A stretch of DNA of 64,000 nt from an uncultured Clostridia bacterium (GCA_904420015.1 CAJFTS010000012.1:30318-94317); one strand, 5' to 3'; positions 35,160 to 44,373 are shown, numbered from the stretch's first letter. Translations and numbers: made by a program. The notes: generated by a model not told the origin, from the sequence alone.

Positions 35160-36164
35160 TTATCCTGCCGGCTGAAAAGAAGGGGCGTACTTGGCGGCGA
35201 GGCGGATAGCCTCGATCATGCTCACCGGGCTTGCCGTCCCTTTTCCCGCGATGTCGAAGGCGGTGCCGTGATCCACCGAGGTGCGCAGGATGGACATCCC
35301 GTTGGTGATGGCAATGGTCCGTTCAAAGTCCAGCGTTTTGGTGGCGATGTGTCCCTGATCGTGGTAGAGGGACAAAACCGCCTGGTACCGCCCGGTGAGC
35401 GCCAGGTGAAAGACCGAGTCGGCCCCGATGGGGCCCTCCACCCGGTAGCCGAGCTCCTTAAGCTCCTCCACCGCCGGCGTTACCTCGTTCACCTCTTCCC
35501 AGCCGAACAGGCCGTGCTCCCCGCTGTGGGGATTGAGCCCCGCCACCGCCATGGCCGCATCCGTTACCCCCAGCCGTTCCAGTGCGGCAAAGCAGCGCTT
35601 GACGCAGGAGACGATCCGTTCCTTGGTCACCAGGGCGCAGGCCTCCCGCAGGGATACGTGCCGGGTGAGGAAGAATACCCGCATTCCCCGCACCTCAAAG
35701 AGGGTCAGAGGGTCTACGGTACCGGTCAAGGCAGCGAAAATCTCGGTATGCCCGATGTAGGGCACCTGGGCCGCCCGCAGCGCTTCCTTGTGAATGGGGG
35801 CGGTGGAAACCGCCTGTACCTGCCCCGCCATGGCCAGGGAGATACACCGCTCGATGTATTCGTAAGCCGCCCGTCCGCACATGGCGCTGATTGTTCCGGG
35901 GACAAAGCGATCCATTTGGACGTTGTCGAGGTCGATGAGGTTGAGGACCCCCGGCCGGTCTAGGGCATCCTGGGGGGCGCCGACCGCATGAAGCTTTAAA
36001 GGAAGGGAAAGGCGCCCCAACGTCTCCTCGAATACCTTCCGGCTGCCCACCGTTACACAGAGCGCATCCGCAGCCAAGGAAGGCTCCGCCAAAGCCTTGC
36101 AGACGATTTCCGGGCCGATGCCGGCCGGGTCCCCGCTGGAAACGGCGATGATGGGCTTTGTCAT
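35160..36164 (-). CDS. pdxA: PdxA family 4-hydroxythreonine-4-phosphate dehydrogenase
   Basis: 334-residue metal-dependent NAD(P) dehydrogenase. Seen: the N-terminal [10 protein letters not shown] motif, [11 protein letters not shown], and metal-site histidines in the [13 protein letters not shown] and [12 protein letters not shown] blocks. PdxA acts in DXP-dependent pyridoxal phosphate synthesis, but PdxA2-type paralogues oxidise 4-phospho-threonate or erythronate in sugar-acid catabolism. No other pdx gene is nearby, so the role is open. The start (GAAAGGAGG site upstream) overlaps the mtaB stop by ATGA, so the two are translationally coupled. Confidence 0.92.
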   Translation of the reverse strand: MTKPIIAVSSGDPAGIGPEIVCKALAEPSLAADALCVTVGSRKVFEETLGRLSLPLKLHAVGAPQDALDRPGVLNLIDLDNVQMDRFVPGTISAMCGRAAYEYIERCISLAMAGQVQAVSTAPIHKEALRAAQVPYIGHTEIFAALTGTVDPLTLFEVRGMRVFFLTRHVSLREACALVTKERIVSCVKRCFAALERLGVTDAAMAVAGLNPHSGEHGLFGWEEVNEVTPAVEELKELGYRVEGPIGADSVFHLALTGRYQAVLSLYHDQGHIATKTLDFERTIAITNGMSILRTSVDHGTAFDIAGKGTASPVSMIEAIRLAAKYAPSFQPAG

Positions 36165-37471
36165 ACCGGTTCCTCCTTTCGGGCTTCCGCCGGGTTTCCC
36201 ACGCACCAGCCGTCACGGCATCCGGTCAGGCGCACGGGAAGAATCCGCCCGCTTAGACCGGCGCCGGTCACCCGCACCGGCGTGTAGTTGGGGGTGTACC
36301 CTTCCCAGACGCCGTCGGCCGCCTCCTGCTCGAAGAGGACCGGCTCCACCCGGCCGACCTGGGCTTTGAGGAAGGCGGCCCGGTCCTGCTCCGCTTGCGC
36401 CATCATCCGCTTGCTGCGGCGTTCCTTCTCCTCCTTCGGCACCTGTCCCGCCAATCCGGCGGCCACGGTGCCCGGCCGGGGGGAATACGCAAAGGTATGC
36501 ACCTTGGCAAACCCGATTTTTCGGACAAAGGTTAGGGACTCCTCGAATTCTGCTTCCGTTTCCCCGGCAAAGCCCACCATCACGTCGGTGGTGATGGCAC
36601 AGCCGGGAAAGGCGGCCCGCAGCCGGTTTACCACCTCTTCGTATTCCGCGGGGGTGTAATGCCGGTTCATCCGCTTGAGGGTTTCCCGGCAGCCGCTTTG
36701 CAAGGACAGGTGAAACTGCCCGCAGAGCTTAGGGCAGGCGGAGAGCCGGGAAATAAGCCCTTCGTCGAACTTATCCGGCTCTAGGGAGCCCAGCCGGATC
36801 CGCTCAATCCCCTCCGCCGAAGCCGCAGCCTCGACGGCGTCGGGCAGGGACAGCCCCGTTTCCTCCCCATAGGCGGAGAGGTTGATCCCCACCAGGACCG
36901 CCTCCTTATACCCGGCGGCGGCCAGAGCGGAAAGCTCCTCCCGGATAGCGGGAAGGGGCTTGGAGCGGATGGGGCCCCGGGCGGTGGGGATGATGCAATA
37001 GGAGCAATACCGGTTGCATCCGTCCTGGATTTTGACAAAGGCGCGGGTCCGCTTTGCAAAAGCCTTTACCTGCATGGCCTCGAAATCCTCCCCCTCTTCA
37101 TGGGGGCGGACGGCCACAATCCGCTGCCGGTGCTCAAAAAAGTCGGCCACATAGCCGGGCAGGAGGGCGCGGTTGCGGGTTCCCATTACAATGTCCGCCT
37201 CCGCCAGCGCGTCCGCCGCGTCCGCAACGGCCTGGGGATAGCAGCCGGTCACCGCGATGACCGCGCCCGGACATTCCCGCCGGCAACGGCGCAGAAGCTT
37301 GCGCACCTTCGAGTCGCTTTCGCCGGTAACGGTGCAGGAGTTGATGACGATGACGTCGCTTTCCTCTCCCGCCCTCACTAAGGTATACCCGGCCGCCCGC
37401 ATCCGTTCGGCCATGGCCTCGGTTTCGTACTGGTTGACCTTGCAGCCGAGGGTATAAAAACAAATTGTCAA
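36161..37471 (-). CDS. mtaB: tRNA (N6-threonylcarbamoyladenosine-37) methylthiotransferase MtaB
   Basis: About 436-residue radical SAM enzyme that adds a methylthio group to t6A37 in tRNA. Seen: the N-terminal UPF0004 domain ([16 protein letters not shown] with a cluster Cys, [17 protein letters not shown]), the radical SAM motif CNRYCSYC, and a C-terminal TRAM-like domain. The [10 protein letters not shown] signature separates MtaB from MiaB and RimO. A TTG start at 37471 with GTGAGG 8 bases upstream is preferred, since the promoter at 37509-37537 would start transcription near 37502, on top of the upstream ATG at 37504. Confidence 0.93.
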   Translation of the reverse strand: MTICFYTLGCKVNQYETEAMAERMRAAGYTLVRAGEESDVIVINSCTVTGESDSKVRKLLRRCRRECPGAVIAVTGCYPQAVADAADALAEADIVMGTRNRALLPGYVADFFEHRQRIVAVRPHEEGEDFEAMQVKAFAKRTRAFVKIQDGCNRYCSYCIIPTARGPIRSKPLPAIREELSALAAAGYKEAVLVGINLSAYGEETGLSLPDAVEAAASAEGIERIRLGSLEPDKFDEGLISRLSACPKLCGQFHLSLQSGCRETLKRMNRHYTPAEYEEVVNRLRAAFPGCAITTDVMVGFAGETEAEFEESLTFVRKIGFAKVHTFAYSPRPGTVAAGLAGQVPKEEKERRSKRMMAQAEQDRAAFLKAQVGRVEPVLFEQEAADGVWEGYTPNYTPVRVTGAGLSGRILPVRLTGCRDGWCVGNPAEARKEEPV

Positions 37472-37508
37472 GTTCTTCGCCTCACAAATTATTTGGAATT
37501 TCATCCTA

Positions 37509-37537
37509 ACTATATAGGAAAACTGTCCTTTTTTCAA
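37509..37537 (-). promoter_or_regulatory. Promoter of mtaB-pdxA
   Basis: On the minus strand TTGAAA (37532-37537), 17-base spacer and TATAGT (37509-37514). Confidence 0.7.
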
Positions 37538-37555
37538 GGTTCGCCCTTCAAACTC

Positions 37556-37584
37556 TTGATAATCGGAGATGGGGCGTTTATAAT
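37556..37584 (+). promoter_or_regulatory. Promoter of the HPr-like gene
   Basis: TTGATA (37556-37561), 17-base spacer and TATAAT (37579-37584). It is divergent from the mtaB promoter, the two -35 boxes being about 18 bases apart. Confidence 0.85.
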
Positions 37585-37623
37585 AACGATAGTCAGAAAA
37601 ATAACAAGTTGGAGGAATGAACG

Positions 37624-37854
37624 ATGGTAAGCGTAAACGTCATGCTCAATTCCATCAAGGACGTCAAGGAGTTTGTCAACATCGTCAATCAGTACGATTT
37701 CGATGTGGAGCTGGTACTGGGCAAGTATGTCATCGACGCCAAGTCGATCATGGGTATTTTCAGCCTGGATCTGTCCCAGAAGCTGCTGCTGCAGGCCGAC
37801 TGCGAGGGCAATTCCAAGTTCATGGATGAGATCACGCCCTTCCTTGCAAAATAA
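37624..37854 (+). CDS. HPr-like protein lacking the catalytic histidine
   Basis: 76-residue protein with the size and C-terminal pattern of HPr/Crh: DAKSIMGIFSLDLSQKLLLQADC matches the HPr segment around regulatory Ser46, and the C-terminal helix region follows. The N-terminal part that in HPr carries the phospho-accepting His15 reads LNSIKDVKEFVNIVNQ, and the whole protein contains no histidine. It therefore cannot pass phosphate in the PTS but could be phosphorylated on the Ser by an HPr kinase, like Crh. A GGAGG site precedes the ATG; the gene has a strong promoter of its own and is monocistronic. Confidence 0.85.
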   Translation: MVSVNVMLNSIKDVKEFVNIVNQYDFDVELVLGKYVIDAKSIMGIFSLDLSQKLLLQADCEGNSKFMDEITPFLAK

Positions 37855-37869
37855 GAAAAGGCCATGGCA

Positions 37870-37907
37870 GGGGGACGAGCCCGAAAGGGCCGGCCCCCGT
37901 TTTTTTC
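37870..37907 (+). terminator. Intrinsic terminator of the HPr-like gene
   Basis: GGGGG / CCCCC stem enclosing GCCC-GAAA-GGGC, followed by seven T residues (37900-37906). Confidence 0.85.
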
Positions 37908-37910
37908 GAA

Positions 37911-37956
37911 GGCCGCCGGGCGTCCGGGAAAATCGGACAAGGCCCGGCGGCCTTTC
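37911..37956 (+). terminator. Second hairpin before the carboxypeptidase gene
   Basis: 11-bp stem (37911-37921 with 37942-37952) with an inner GTCCG/CGGAC stem; short TTTCGTT tail. Confidence 0.55.
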
Positions 37957-38026
37957 GTTCCTTTGTACATGTTTTCGCCTTTCTGCGCATAAGCTTTAGC
38001 ACAGAAGATTGCGGAGGTGTGCAGTA

Positions 38027-39241
38027 ATGAGGAAATTGACAAAGCTTTTGTCTTTCTTGACGGCGGTTGTTCTGGTGCTGTGCGGGTCTACCGGCGCTTT
38101 GGCCAGCGCGTCGGACACCACGTCGGAGCTGACCGACGACGGCGGAATTTTGCCGACCATCGCCCCGGAGGATGCCGGCCAGATCCAGGTTAAGGCCAAA
38201 TCTGCCATTTTGATGGAGGTTACCACCGGAAAGATTTTATACGAGATGAATTCCAACGAAAAACGGGCGCCCGCCTCCATCACCAAAATCATGACGGCCT
38301 TATTGACCTTAGAGGCGGTGGAGAAGGGAACCATTTCCTTGACGGATATGGTGCTCATCAGCCAAAACGCCATGGCGATGGGAGGCACCACCATCTTCCT
38401 GGAGGCGGGGGAGAGCATGTCGGTGGACGACCTGATGAAGGGGCTGATGGTCAACTCCGCCAACGATGCGGCGGTGGCGCTGGCGGAATACATTTCCGGC
38501 ACCGAGGAGGCCTTTGTGGCGTTGATGAACCAGCGGGCAAAGGAGCTGGGGATGAACGACACCACCTTTAAAAACGCTCACGGCCTTGATGAGGACGGCC
38601 ATATTACCACCGCCCACGACATCGGCGTTATGTCCTGCGAGCTGCTCAAGCATGAAAAGATTATGGACTATACGAAGATTTGGACCGGCTCTCTGCGCGA
38701 TGGTGCCACCGGCCTTGCCAACACCAATAAGCTCATCCGGTTTTATGAGCCGGCCACCGGCCTGAAAACCGGCACCACCAACAACGCCGGCCGCTGTGTT
38801 TCCGCATCCGCCATGAAAAACGACCTGCACCTGGTGGCGGTGGTCTTAGGCGGTGAGGAGAAGAACGACCAGTTCAACGGCGCGCGCAGTATGCTCGAAT
38901 GGGGCTTTGCCAATTACTCCTTGGTGGAACCGCCCATCAATATGGAAGAGGTGGTCCCCGTCCCGGTCAGCCACGGCATGCAGGCGGAGGTGATGGTGGA
39001 AGTATCGGGCACCAGCAAGATCCTCATTGAGAAGGCGAAGGCCGGGGAGCTGTCCGCCAGCATTGAGCTGGCCGAGCAGGTGGAGGCTCCGGTGGAAAAG
39101 GGCCAGCAGGTAGGAAGAGCGGTGGTTACCTGCGGTGACGAGATCGTGGCGGAGGTTCCGCTGGTGGCGGCGCAAAGCGTTGAGCGGATGTCCTTCTTCA
39201 AAGCATTTTGTCTGCTCATAGAGGGCCTTTTGGCGGTTTAA
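38027..39241 (+). CDS. D-alanyl-D-alanine carboxypeptidase (DacF-like), second copy
   Basis: 404-residue penicillin-binding protein. Seen: an N-terminal signal peptide (about residues 1-27), the SxxK motif as SITK, the SxN motif as SAN (NSANDAAVALAEY), the KTG motif in LKTGTTNNAG, a PBP5 C-terminal domain and a short hydrophobic C-terminus (FKAFCLLIEGLLAV) that may be an amphipathic membrane anchor. All three catalytic motifs are canonical, unlike the copy at 15.4-16.7 kb. The ATG at 38027 has GGAGGTG 9 bases upstream. Sporulation-specific DacF is a possible role but not shown. Confidence 0.94.
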   Translation: MRKLTKLLSFLTAVVLVLCGSTGALASASDTTSELTDDGGILPTIAPEDAGQIQVKAKSAILMEVTTGKILYEMNSNEKRAPASITKIMTALLTLEAVEKGTISLTDMVLISQNAMAMGGTTIFLEAGESMSVDDLMKGLMVNSANDAAVALAEYISGTEEAFVALMNQRAKELGMNDTTFKNAHGLDEDGHITTAHDIGVMSCELLKHEKIMDYTKIWTGSLRDGATGLANTNKLIRFYEPATGLKTGTTNNAGRCVSASAMKNDLHLVAVVLGGEEKNDQFNGARSMLEWGFANYSLVEPPINMEEVVPVPVSHGMQAEVMVEVSGTSKILIEKAKAGELSASIELAEQVEAPVEKGQQVGRAVVTCGDEIVAEVPLVAAQSVERMSFFKAFCLLIEGLLAV

Positions 39242-39295
39242 TCGTGACGAAATTGTAAATGTTACACAAAAATTGAAAAATAACATGCCTTCGCC

Positions 39296-39324
39296 TTGCA
39301 AATATGGTGGAGATACGGTAAAAT
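39296..39324 (+). promoter_or_regulatory. Probable promoter of pgi
   Basis: TTGCAA (39296-39301), 17-base spacer and TAAAAT (39319-39324), about 30 bases before the pgi start. Confidence 0.55.
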
Positions 39325-39352
39325 GGAACCAACCTATTTAGGAGGCGGTTGC

Positions 39353-40690
39353 ATGGCAGTTACACTGATCGATAGACATATGAAAGGCTTTGTCCGTGAC
39401 CACGAGCTCTGCGCAATGGCTCCGCAGGTGGAAGCAGCGCACGAGATGCTTCACAAGGGCACCGGCATGGGCAACGATTTTATCGGCTGGCTGGATTTGC
39501 CGGTCAACTACGACCGGGAGGAATTCGCCCGGATTAAAAAAGCGGCCCAAAAGATTCAGGGCAATTCCGACGTTTTGGTGGTCATCGGCATCGGCGGGTC
39601 CTACCTGGGCGCCAGGGCGGCGGTGGAATTCGTCCATTCCCCCCTCTACAACAGTCTGAAAAAGGATACGCCGGACATTTATTTTGTCGGCAATTCCATC
39701 AGCTCCACGGCCCTTTCCGAGGTGCTCTCCATCTGTGAGGGCAGGGATGTGTCGGTAAACGTCATTTCCAAGTCCGGCACCACTACCGAGCCGGCCATTG
39801 CCTTCCGGGTGTTCAAAGCCTACCTGGAGAAGAAATACGGCAAGGACGGGGCGAAGGAGCGCATCTTCGCCACCACCGACAAGGCCCGCGGCACCCTGAA
39901 GAAGCTGGCGGACGAGGAAGGCTACGAGACCTTTGTGGTGCCCGACGACGTGGGCGGCCGGTACTCGGTGCTGACGGCGGTGGGGCTTCTGCCCATCGCG
40001 GTGTCCGGCGCGGATATCGACGCGATGATGCAAGGCGCCGCCGACGCGCGGGAAGCCTATTCGGTGTGCGATTTGGAGAAAAACGACTGCTATAAATATG
40101 CGGCCCTGCGTAACATCATGTACCGCAAGGGCAAGGCCATCGAGCTGCTGGTGGGGTACGAGCCCAACTTTGTGATGGTGGCCGAATGGTGGAAGCAGCT
40201 TTACGGCGAGAGCGAAGGAAAGGACGGCAAGGGTCTGTTCCCGGCCTCCGTCAATTTCTCCACCGACCTGCACTCCATGGGCCAGTTCGTGCAGGACGGC
40301 ACCCGTTCCATGTTTGAGACGGTGGTGCTGTTCGACAAGGCGAAACAGGACATCTGCATTGAGCGGGAGGAAAACGACGGCGACGGCCTTAACTTCCTGG
40401 CCGGCAAGCCGATGTCCTATGTAAACCGCAAGGCCTTCGAAGGTACGGTTCTCGCCCATACCGACGGCGGTGTGGCAAACCTGGTTCTTTCCATTCCGCA
40501 GGCCGACGCCTACGAGTATGGATACATGACCTATTTCTTTGAGAAGGCCTGCGCCATTTCCGGCTATCTGCTGGGCGTCAATCCGTTTGACCAGCCGGGT
40601 GTGGAGAGCTACAAAAAGAATATGTTCGCGCTGCTGGGCAAGCCCGGCTACGAGGAACAAAAGGAGTTGCTTGAGCAGCGGCTTAAATAG
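39353..40690 (+). CDS. pgi: Glucose-6-phosphate isomerase
   Basis: 445-residue glycolytic enzyme interconverting glucose 6-phosphate and fructose 6-phosphate. Seen: the [15 protein letters not shown] loop, the SIS-type [18 protein letters not shown] phosphate-binding motif, the signature [16 protein letters not shown], and catalytic Glu/His/Lys regions further on, including the C-terminal [17 protein letters not shown] block ([10 protein letters not shown]). Length matches the short bacterial form. The ATG at 39353 has TAGGAGGCGG upstream. Confidence 0.96.
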   Translation: MAVTLIDRHMKGFVRDHELCAMAPQVEAAHEMLHKGTGMGNDFIGWLDLPVNYDREEFARIKKAAQKIQGNSDVLVVIGIGGSYLGARAAVEFVHSPLYNSLKKDTPDIYFVGNSISSTALSEVLSICEGRDVSVNVISKSGTTTEPAIAFRVFKAYLEKKYGKDGAKERIFATTDKARGTLKKLADEEGYETFVVPDDVGGRYSVLTAVGLLPIAVSGADIDAMMQGAADAREAYSVCDLEKNDCYKYAALRNIMYRKGKAIELLVGYEPNFVMVAEWWKQLYGESEGKDGKGLFPASVNFSTDLHSMGQFVQDGTRSMFETVVLFDKAKQDICIEREENDGDGLNFLAGKPMSYVNRKAFEGTVLAHTDGGVANLVLSIPQADAYEYGYMTYFFEKACAISGYLLGVNPFDQPGVESYKKNMFALLGKPGYEEQKELLEQRLK

Positions 40691-40785
40691 GCTGTTTGAC
40701 CCGCCCTTCGGGGCGGCGGCGTTTGAAAAGCGGGATACATCTCTTGCGTCCATGCGCAACGATTATATTTTAGGAGGTAATCATC

Positions 40786-41199
40786 ATGATTAAGTTAATC
40801 GTCGGGAAAAAGGGAACCGGCAAAACCAAGGTGCTGATTGATCTGGCCAACGAAGCCATGAAGAATACCAAGGGCGATGTGGTTTTTATTGAGAAGGGCT
40901 CTAAGCTTACCTACGACATCAGCCATCAGATCCGCCTGGTGGACGCCGAGGCCTATCAGATCAGCGGCTTTGACGCTTTCTTCGGCTTCGTCAGCGGCAT
41001 CTGCGCGGCCAATTACGATGTGACCGACATCTTCATCGACGGAACGCTGAAGATCGGCGGCAGCGACATGGAGGCGTTCGGCGTTTTCGCCAGCAAGCTC
41101 AAGACCCTTTCGGATGCCAGCAACACCACCATTACCCTGTCGGTTTCGGCGGCCAGCCAGGATATTCCGCAGGTGGATGCGGAAATCGTCAACCCGTAA
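40786..41199 (+). CDS. Small P-loop protein of unknown function
   Basis: 137-residue protein beginning with a Walker A-like loop GKKGTGKTK at residues 7-15. The rest alternates predicted strands and helices, with an acidic strand DIFIDGTLKIGG that could serve as a Walker B. It is too short for a complete AAA or RecA domain. Similar small proteins in Clostridia are sometimes labelled ATP-binding or twitching-motility-like without proof. A TAGGAGG site precedes the ATG and a terminator follows, so it is monocistronic. Function unknown. Confidence 0.75.
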   Translation: MIKLIVGKKGTGKTKVLIDLANEAMKNTKGDVVFIEKGSKLTYDISHQIRLVDAEAYQISGFDAFFGFVSGICAANYDVTDIFIDGTLKIGGSDMEAFGVFASKLKTLSDASNTTITLSVSAASQDIPQVDAEIVNP

Positions 41200-41220
41200 G
41201 AAACGCAAACGGTGATCGAT

Positions 41221-41256
41221 GCCCTGCGCCTCCCAAAAGGAAGCGCAGGGCTTTTT
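41221..41256 (+). terminator. Intrinsic terminator of the P-loop gene
   Basis: GCCCTGCGC / GCGCAGGGC (41221-41229 with 41243-41251) and TTTTTG. Confidence 0.9.
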
Positions 41257-41641
41257 GATTATGAAAATAAGCGCTCTGACGTAGGGGAACCGAAATGCGT
41301 TTGCTGGAAGCAATCGAGCGGCTCCCATCGGATTTTTGGCGGTGGAAGGCTGCTGTTAAGAAAATTTGCCTGATTACGGGATGCGGAAGAGGCTTTGACG
41401 CGCTTGCCCTGGAGAGGCCGTTGAGAAGGCATGCTCAGCCCGACCGCTTTGTGGTTTCGGCTGCACGCGGCCGGCTCTGTACGGGTATGGGGGAATGCGG
41501 GGAGGCTTACGGCTGCTTTGGACGAAAAACAGAGGAAAGCATCCAAACGCTTTACTTTTACAATGCAGTGTGGTAAATTAGAAAGAAAGAATTCGTCCGC
41601 GGACAGAAGGGCCTGCGGGATTGTAAAAGAGGTGTGTATCA
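41257..41641. other. 385-base intergenic stretch without a recognised gene
   Basis: A 93-codon open frame on the plus strand (41295-41576) has no ribosome site and a low-complexity Arg/Cys-rich translation unlike any family I know. A possible promoter for the next gene (TTTACT 41551-41556, 17 bases, TAAATT 41574-41579) is the only supported element. Confidence 0.4.
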
Positions 41642-41932
41642 ATGAATTCCAAGGTGAAGGATAAAAATGTAGACCTGCTGTTTCAGGCAATCCTGGCACT
41701 TGAGAATATGGAGGAATGCTACGATTTCTTCGAGGATTTGTGTACCGTCCCCGAGCTCAAGGCCATGTCCCAGCGGCTGGTGGTCGCAAAGATGCTCAGC
41801 GAAAACCATGTATACAGTGAGATCGTCGCCGCTACCGGGGCAAGCACCGCTACCATCAGCCGGGTCAAGCGTTCCCTTGCTTACGGCTGCGACGGATACC
41901 GCCTGGTTTTTGAAAGGATTCGTGACAAGTGA
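41642..41932 (+). CDS. yerC: YerC/YecD family TrpR-like DNA-binding protein
   Basis: 96-residue regulator of the Trp-repressor superfamily. Seen: an N-terminal helical segment, the DLCTVPELKAMSQRLVVAKML block and the HTH YSEIVAATGASTATISRVKRSL, which is the YerC/YecD family signature. Its ligand and targets are not established. A weak promoter lies about 60 bases upstream. The stop overlaps the GTG start of the methyltransferase (GTGA), so the two are coupled. Confidence 0.92.
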   Translation: MNSKVKDKNVDLLFQAILALENMEECYDFFEDLCTVPELKAMSQRLVVAKMLSENHVYSEIVAATGASTATISRVKRSLAYGCDGYRLVFERIRDK

Positions 41933-42681
41933 GCGGCTACACCTGCTTTGCCGACTACTACGACGCGCTGACGGGGAATGTGGACTACCCGGCGAGAGCG
42001 GCCTATCTGCTGGACCTGTTCGGGAGGTATTCCATCCGCCCGCCCCGGCTGCTGCTGGATTTGGCCTGCGGGACGGGAAGCATGGCGTGCGAGTTTGCAA
42101 AAAGAGGGATCGAGGTCATCGGGGTGGACAGCTCGGCGGAGATGCTGCTGACGGCAAGGGAAAAGGCGATGGAGCAGGGGCTCGACGTGCTTTTCTTGTG
42201 CCAGAGCATGCAGCAGCTGGATCTGTACGGTACGGTGGACAGCGCGATCTGCACCCTCGACAGCCTCAATCATATCACCGAACCCGAGGAAGTGAAGAAG
42301 GCGCTGGAACGGGTCTCCCTTTTTCTGGAGCCGGGGGGAATCTTCCTCTTTGACGTAAATACCCCCTATAAGCATGAGCGGGTGCTGGGGGATCATGCGT
42401 TCGTCTACGATCTGGAGGAGCTGTTCTGCGTTTGGCAGTGCGGGTATGACCCGGGCACCCGGACGGTGGACATCGACCTGGATTTCTTTGAGCTTATGGA
42501 GGATGGACGGTATCTGCGGCTGGGCGAATCCTTTCGTGAGCGGGCGTATACCAGGGAAGAGCTGACCGAATGGCTGCATCAGGCGGGCCTGGAGGTGCTG
42601 GATGTTTTTGAGGAAATGACCATGCGCGAGGTGAGGGAGGATTCCCAGCGCGCGGTCTATGTAGTGGAAAAATGCCGGTAG
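41929..42681 (+). CDS. Class I SAM-dependent methyltransferase
   Basis: 250-residue cytosolic methyltransferase. Seen: motif I LLLDLACGTGSMACEFAKRG near residue 41, an acidic motif II residue in IGVDSSAEML, and a DSAICTLDSLNHI motif IV-like segment, followed by a C-terminal substrate domain resembling the YodC/small-molecule group. The substrate is unknown. The GTG start overlaps the yerC stop. A terminator hairpin with six T residues begins within its last codons. Confidence 0.88.
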   Translation: MSGYTCFADYYDALTGNVDYPARAAYLLDLFGRYSIRPPRLLLDLACGTGSMACEFAKRGIEVIGVDSSAEMLLTAREKAMEQGLDVLFLCQSMQQLDLYGTVDSAICTLDSLNHITEPEEVKKALERVSLFLEPGGIFLFDVNTPYKHERVLGDHAFVYDLEELFCVWQCGYDPGTRTVDIDLDFFELMEDGRYLRLGESFRERAYTREELTEWLHQAGLEVLDVFEEMTMREVREDSQRAVYVVEKCR

Positions 42682-42702
42682 GCTGTTCGCCTGCCGTTTT
42701 TT
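42676..42702 (+). terminator. Intrinsic terminator overlapping the methyltransferase stop codon
   Basis: CGGTAGGC (42676-42683, containing the TAG stop) pairs with GCCTGCCG (42689-42696) through one G-T wobble, followed by six T residues. Confidence 0.75.
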
Positions 42703-42720
42703 ATGGAAAGGGAAATGGCA

Positions 42721-43602
42721 ATGGGAAGACGCATCCGAATGATTACCAAGGAAGGCTCCATCGTCGCGTGCGGGGTGGATTCCACCGATATGGTGGGAGA
42801 AGCGGAGCGCATCCATAAGACCTCGGCGGTGGTGACTGCGGCGCTGGGAAGGCTTTTGACCGGCGCAAGCCTGATGGGCAGCATGCTCAAGGGGGAGAAG
42901 GATACCATTACCCTGCGCATCAACGGGGGAGGGCCCTGCGGGACGCTGCTGTGCGTGGCCGACAGCACGGGAAACGCCAAAGGCTACCCGCAAAACCCGG
43001 TGGTGGAGCTGCCGCTCAACGAAAAGGGAAAGCTGGACGTGGGCGGCGCGGTCGGCAGGGACGGGCGGCTGGCGGTCATCCGGGATACCGGCGTGGGAGA
43101 GCCCTATGTGGGACAGTGCCCCCTTGTATCGGGGGAGATCGCGGAGGACATCACCGGCTATTACGGGGCCAGCGAGCAGGTGCCGACCGTCTGCGCCCTG
43201 GGGGTGCTGGTCAATCCCGATCTGACGGTCAACTGCGCGGGCGGCCTGCTCATTCAGCTGCTCCCCTTTGCGCCGGAGGCGGATGTGGCCCAGCTGGAGC
43301 AGAACATCCAGGGGCTGCCCTCCATCACCCGGATGCTCTCTAAGGGCATGACCATTGACGACATCTGCCGCAGGGCGCTCGACGGCTTTGAGACCGACTT
43401 GCTCGACGAGGCGGAGGTTTCCTATCAATGCGACTGCAGCCGCCGGCGGGTGGAAAAGGCCCTTTTGACCCTGAAGGAAGAGGACCTGGCCGGTTTGGCG
43501 GACGACTCCGGAAAGGCGGAGGTCTGCTGCCAGTTCTGCGACAGGAAATACTATTTTACCAAGGACGAGCTGAAGGATTTGGCGGCGCGGGGCGGAGAAT
43601 AA
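42721..43602 (+). CDS. hslO: Redox-regulated chaperone Hsp33
   Basis: About 293-residue holdase chaperone activated by oxidation. Seen: the N-terminal Hsp33 fold (SIVACGVDSTDMVGEAERIH, GPCGTLLCVADS) and the C-terminal zinc switch with CDC and CQFC cysteine pairs (residues about 237-272). Start is uncertain among the in-frame ATGs at 42703, 42715 and 42721; the last has AAAGGG 8 bases upstream, while the first lies directly after the terminator T-run. Followed closely by gph. Confidence 0.93.
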   Translation: MGRRIRMITKEGSIVACGVDSTDMVGEAERIHKTSAVVTAALGRLLTGASLMGSMLKGEKDTITLRINGGGPCGTLLCVADSTGNAKGYPQNPVVELPLNEKGKLDVGGAVGRDGRLAVIRDTGVGEPYVGQCPLVSGEIAEDITGYYGASEQVPTVCALGVLVNPDLTVNCAGGLLIQLLPFAPEADVAQLEQNIQGLPSITRMLSKGMTIDDICRRALDGFETDLLDEAEVSYQCDCSRRRVEKALLTLKEEDLAGLADDSGKAEVCCQFCDRKYYFTKDELKDLAARGGE

Positions 43603-43623
43603 GAGAGGGGGAAGGGCAGGACC

Positions 43624-44277
43624 ATGGCAAAGCGGTTTGTGTTGTTTGACCTGGACGGAACGCTCATCGACTCGCTTGAGGACCTGGCGGACGCGTCCAA
43701 TTACGCGCTCGAGCAGTTCGGGTACCCGAGACAGGAGCGGGTGGAGGATTTCCGCTATTTTGTGGGAGACGGGGTCCCCAAGCTGATGGAGCGGATTTTG
43801 CCGCCCGGGGAGGCCACGCAGGAACGGATTGAGGCGCTGCGCAGCGCCTATGTCAAGCGGTATCTGGAACACTGCTGCGACAAGACAAGGCCCTATCCCG
43901 GGGTGGCGGAGCTGCTCGCCGCCCTCAAAGAAAAGGGGATCGGGGCGGCGGTGGTCTCCAATAAGCCGAACGACCAGACCAGGCGGATACTAGGGGAATT
44001 GTTTGCGCCGGGGACCTTTGCGGCGGCAGCGGGCAACCAGCCGGGCTACCGCGTCAAGCCGGACCCGGGGCTTACCTGGAAGGTGATGGGCGAGCTGGGG
44101 GCCGACCCGGCCGACTGCCTCTTTGTCGGGGACTCGGGCGTGGATATGCGAACGGCGGAAAACAGCGGCGCCACCGGCGTGGGGGTGCTGTGGGGCTTTC
44201 GCACCAGGGAGGAGCTTTTGGAAAACGGCGCGGCCCATCTGATCGAAACGCCCGGAGCGCTTCTGGCCCTGCTTTGA
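43624..44277 (+). CDS. gph: HAD-superfamily phosphoglycolate phosphatase-like hydrolase
   Basis: 217-residue phosphatase. Seen: HAD motif I DLDGTLIDS with the nucleophile Asp near residue 9, a helical cap domain, motif II SN in AAVVSNKPND, and motif III/IV KPDPG...FVGDSGVDMRTAENSG. The cap and motif order match Gph/PGP-type enzymes that dephosphorylate 2-phosphoglycolate, but many homologues are promiscuous. It begins 21 bases after hslO and is probably in its operon. Confidence 0.85.
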   Translation: MAKRFVLFDLDGTLIDSLEDLADASNYALEQFGYPRQERVEDFRYFVGDGVPKLMERILPPGEATQERIEALRSAYVKRYLEHCCDKTRPYPGVAELLAALKEKGIGAAVVSNKPNDQTRRILGELFAPGTFAAAAGNQPGYRVKPDPGLTWKVMGELGADPADCLFVGDSGVDMRTAENSGATGVGVLWGFRTREELLENGAAHLIETPGALLALL

Positions 44278-44317
44278 CAAAAGAGGGGCGATAAGCCTCA
44301 AAAGATTTCGAAATTCC

Positions 44318-44346
44318 TTGACAAAGTCCAATGCCGAAGATATAAT
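44318..44346 (+). promoter_or_regulatory. Consensus promoter of yceD-rpmF
   Basis: TTGACA (44318-44323), 17-base spacer and TATAAT (44341-44346): exact consensus, as expected for a ribosomal protein gene. Confidence 0.93.
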
Positions 44347-44373
44347 ATTGTATCGTGGTATATGAGGTGACCT

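Noticed and set aside
39338..40759. A 473-codon open frame opposite pgi
   Set aside because: No domain recognisable; pgi itself is unambiguous.
41295..41576. Possible 93-residue protein between the P-loop gene and yerC
   Set aside because: No ribosome binding site, no family resemblance, and inside a stretch with only a weak promoter.
41881..43872. A 663-codon open frame on the minus strand opposite the methyltransferase, hslO and gph
   Set aside because: Spans three well-supported genes on the other strand and shows no motif; a product of high GC and low stop frequency.
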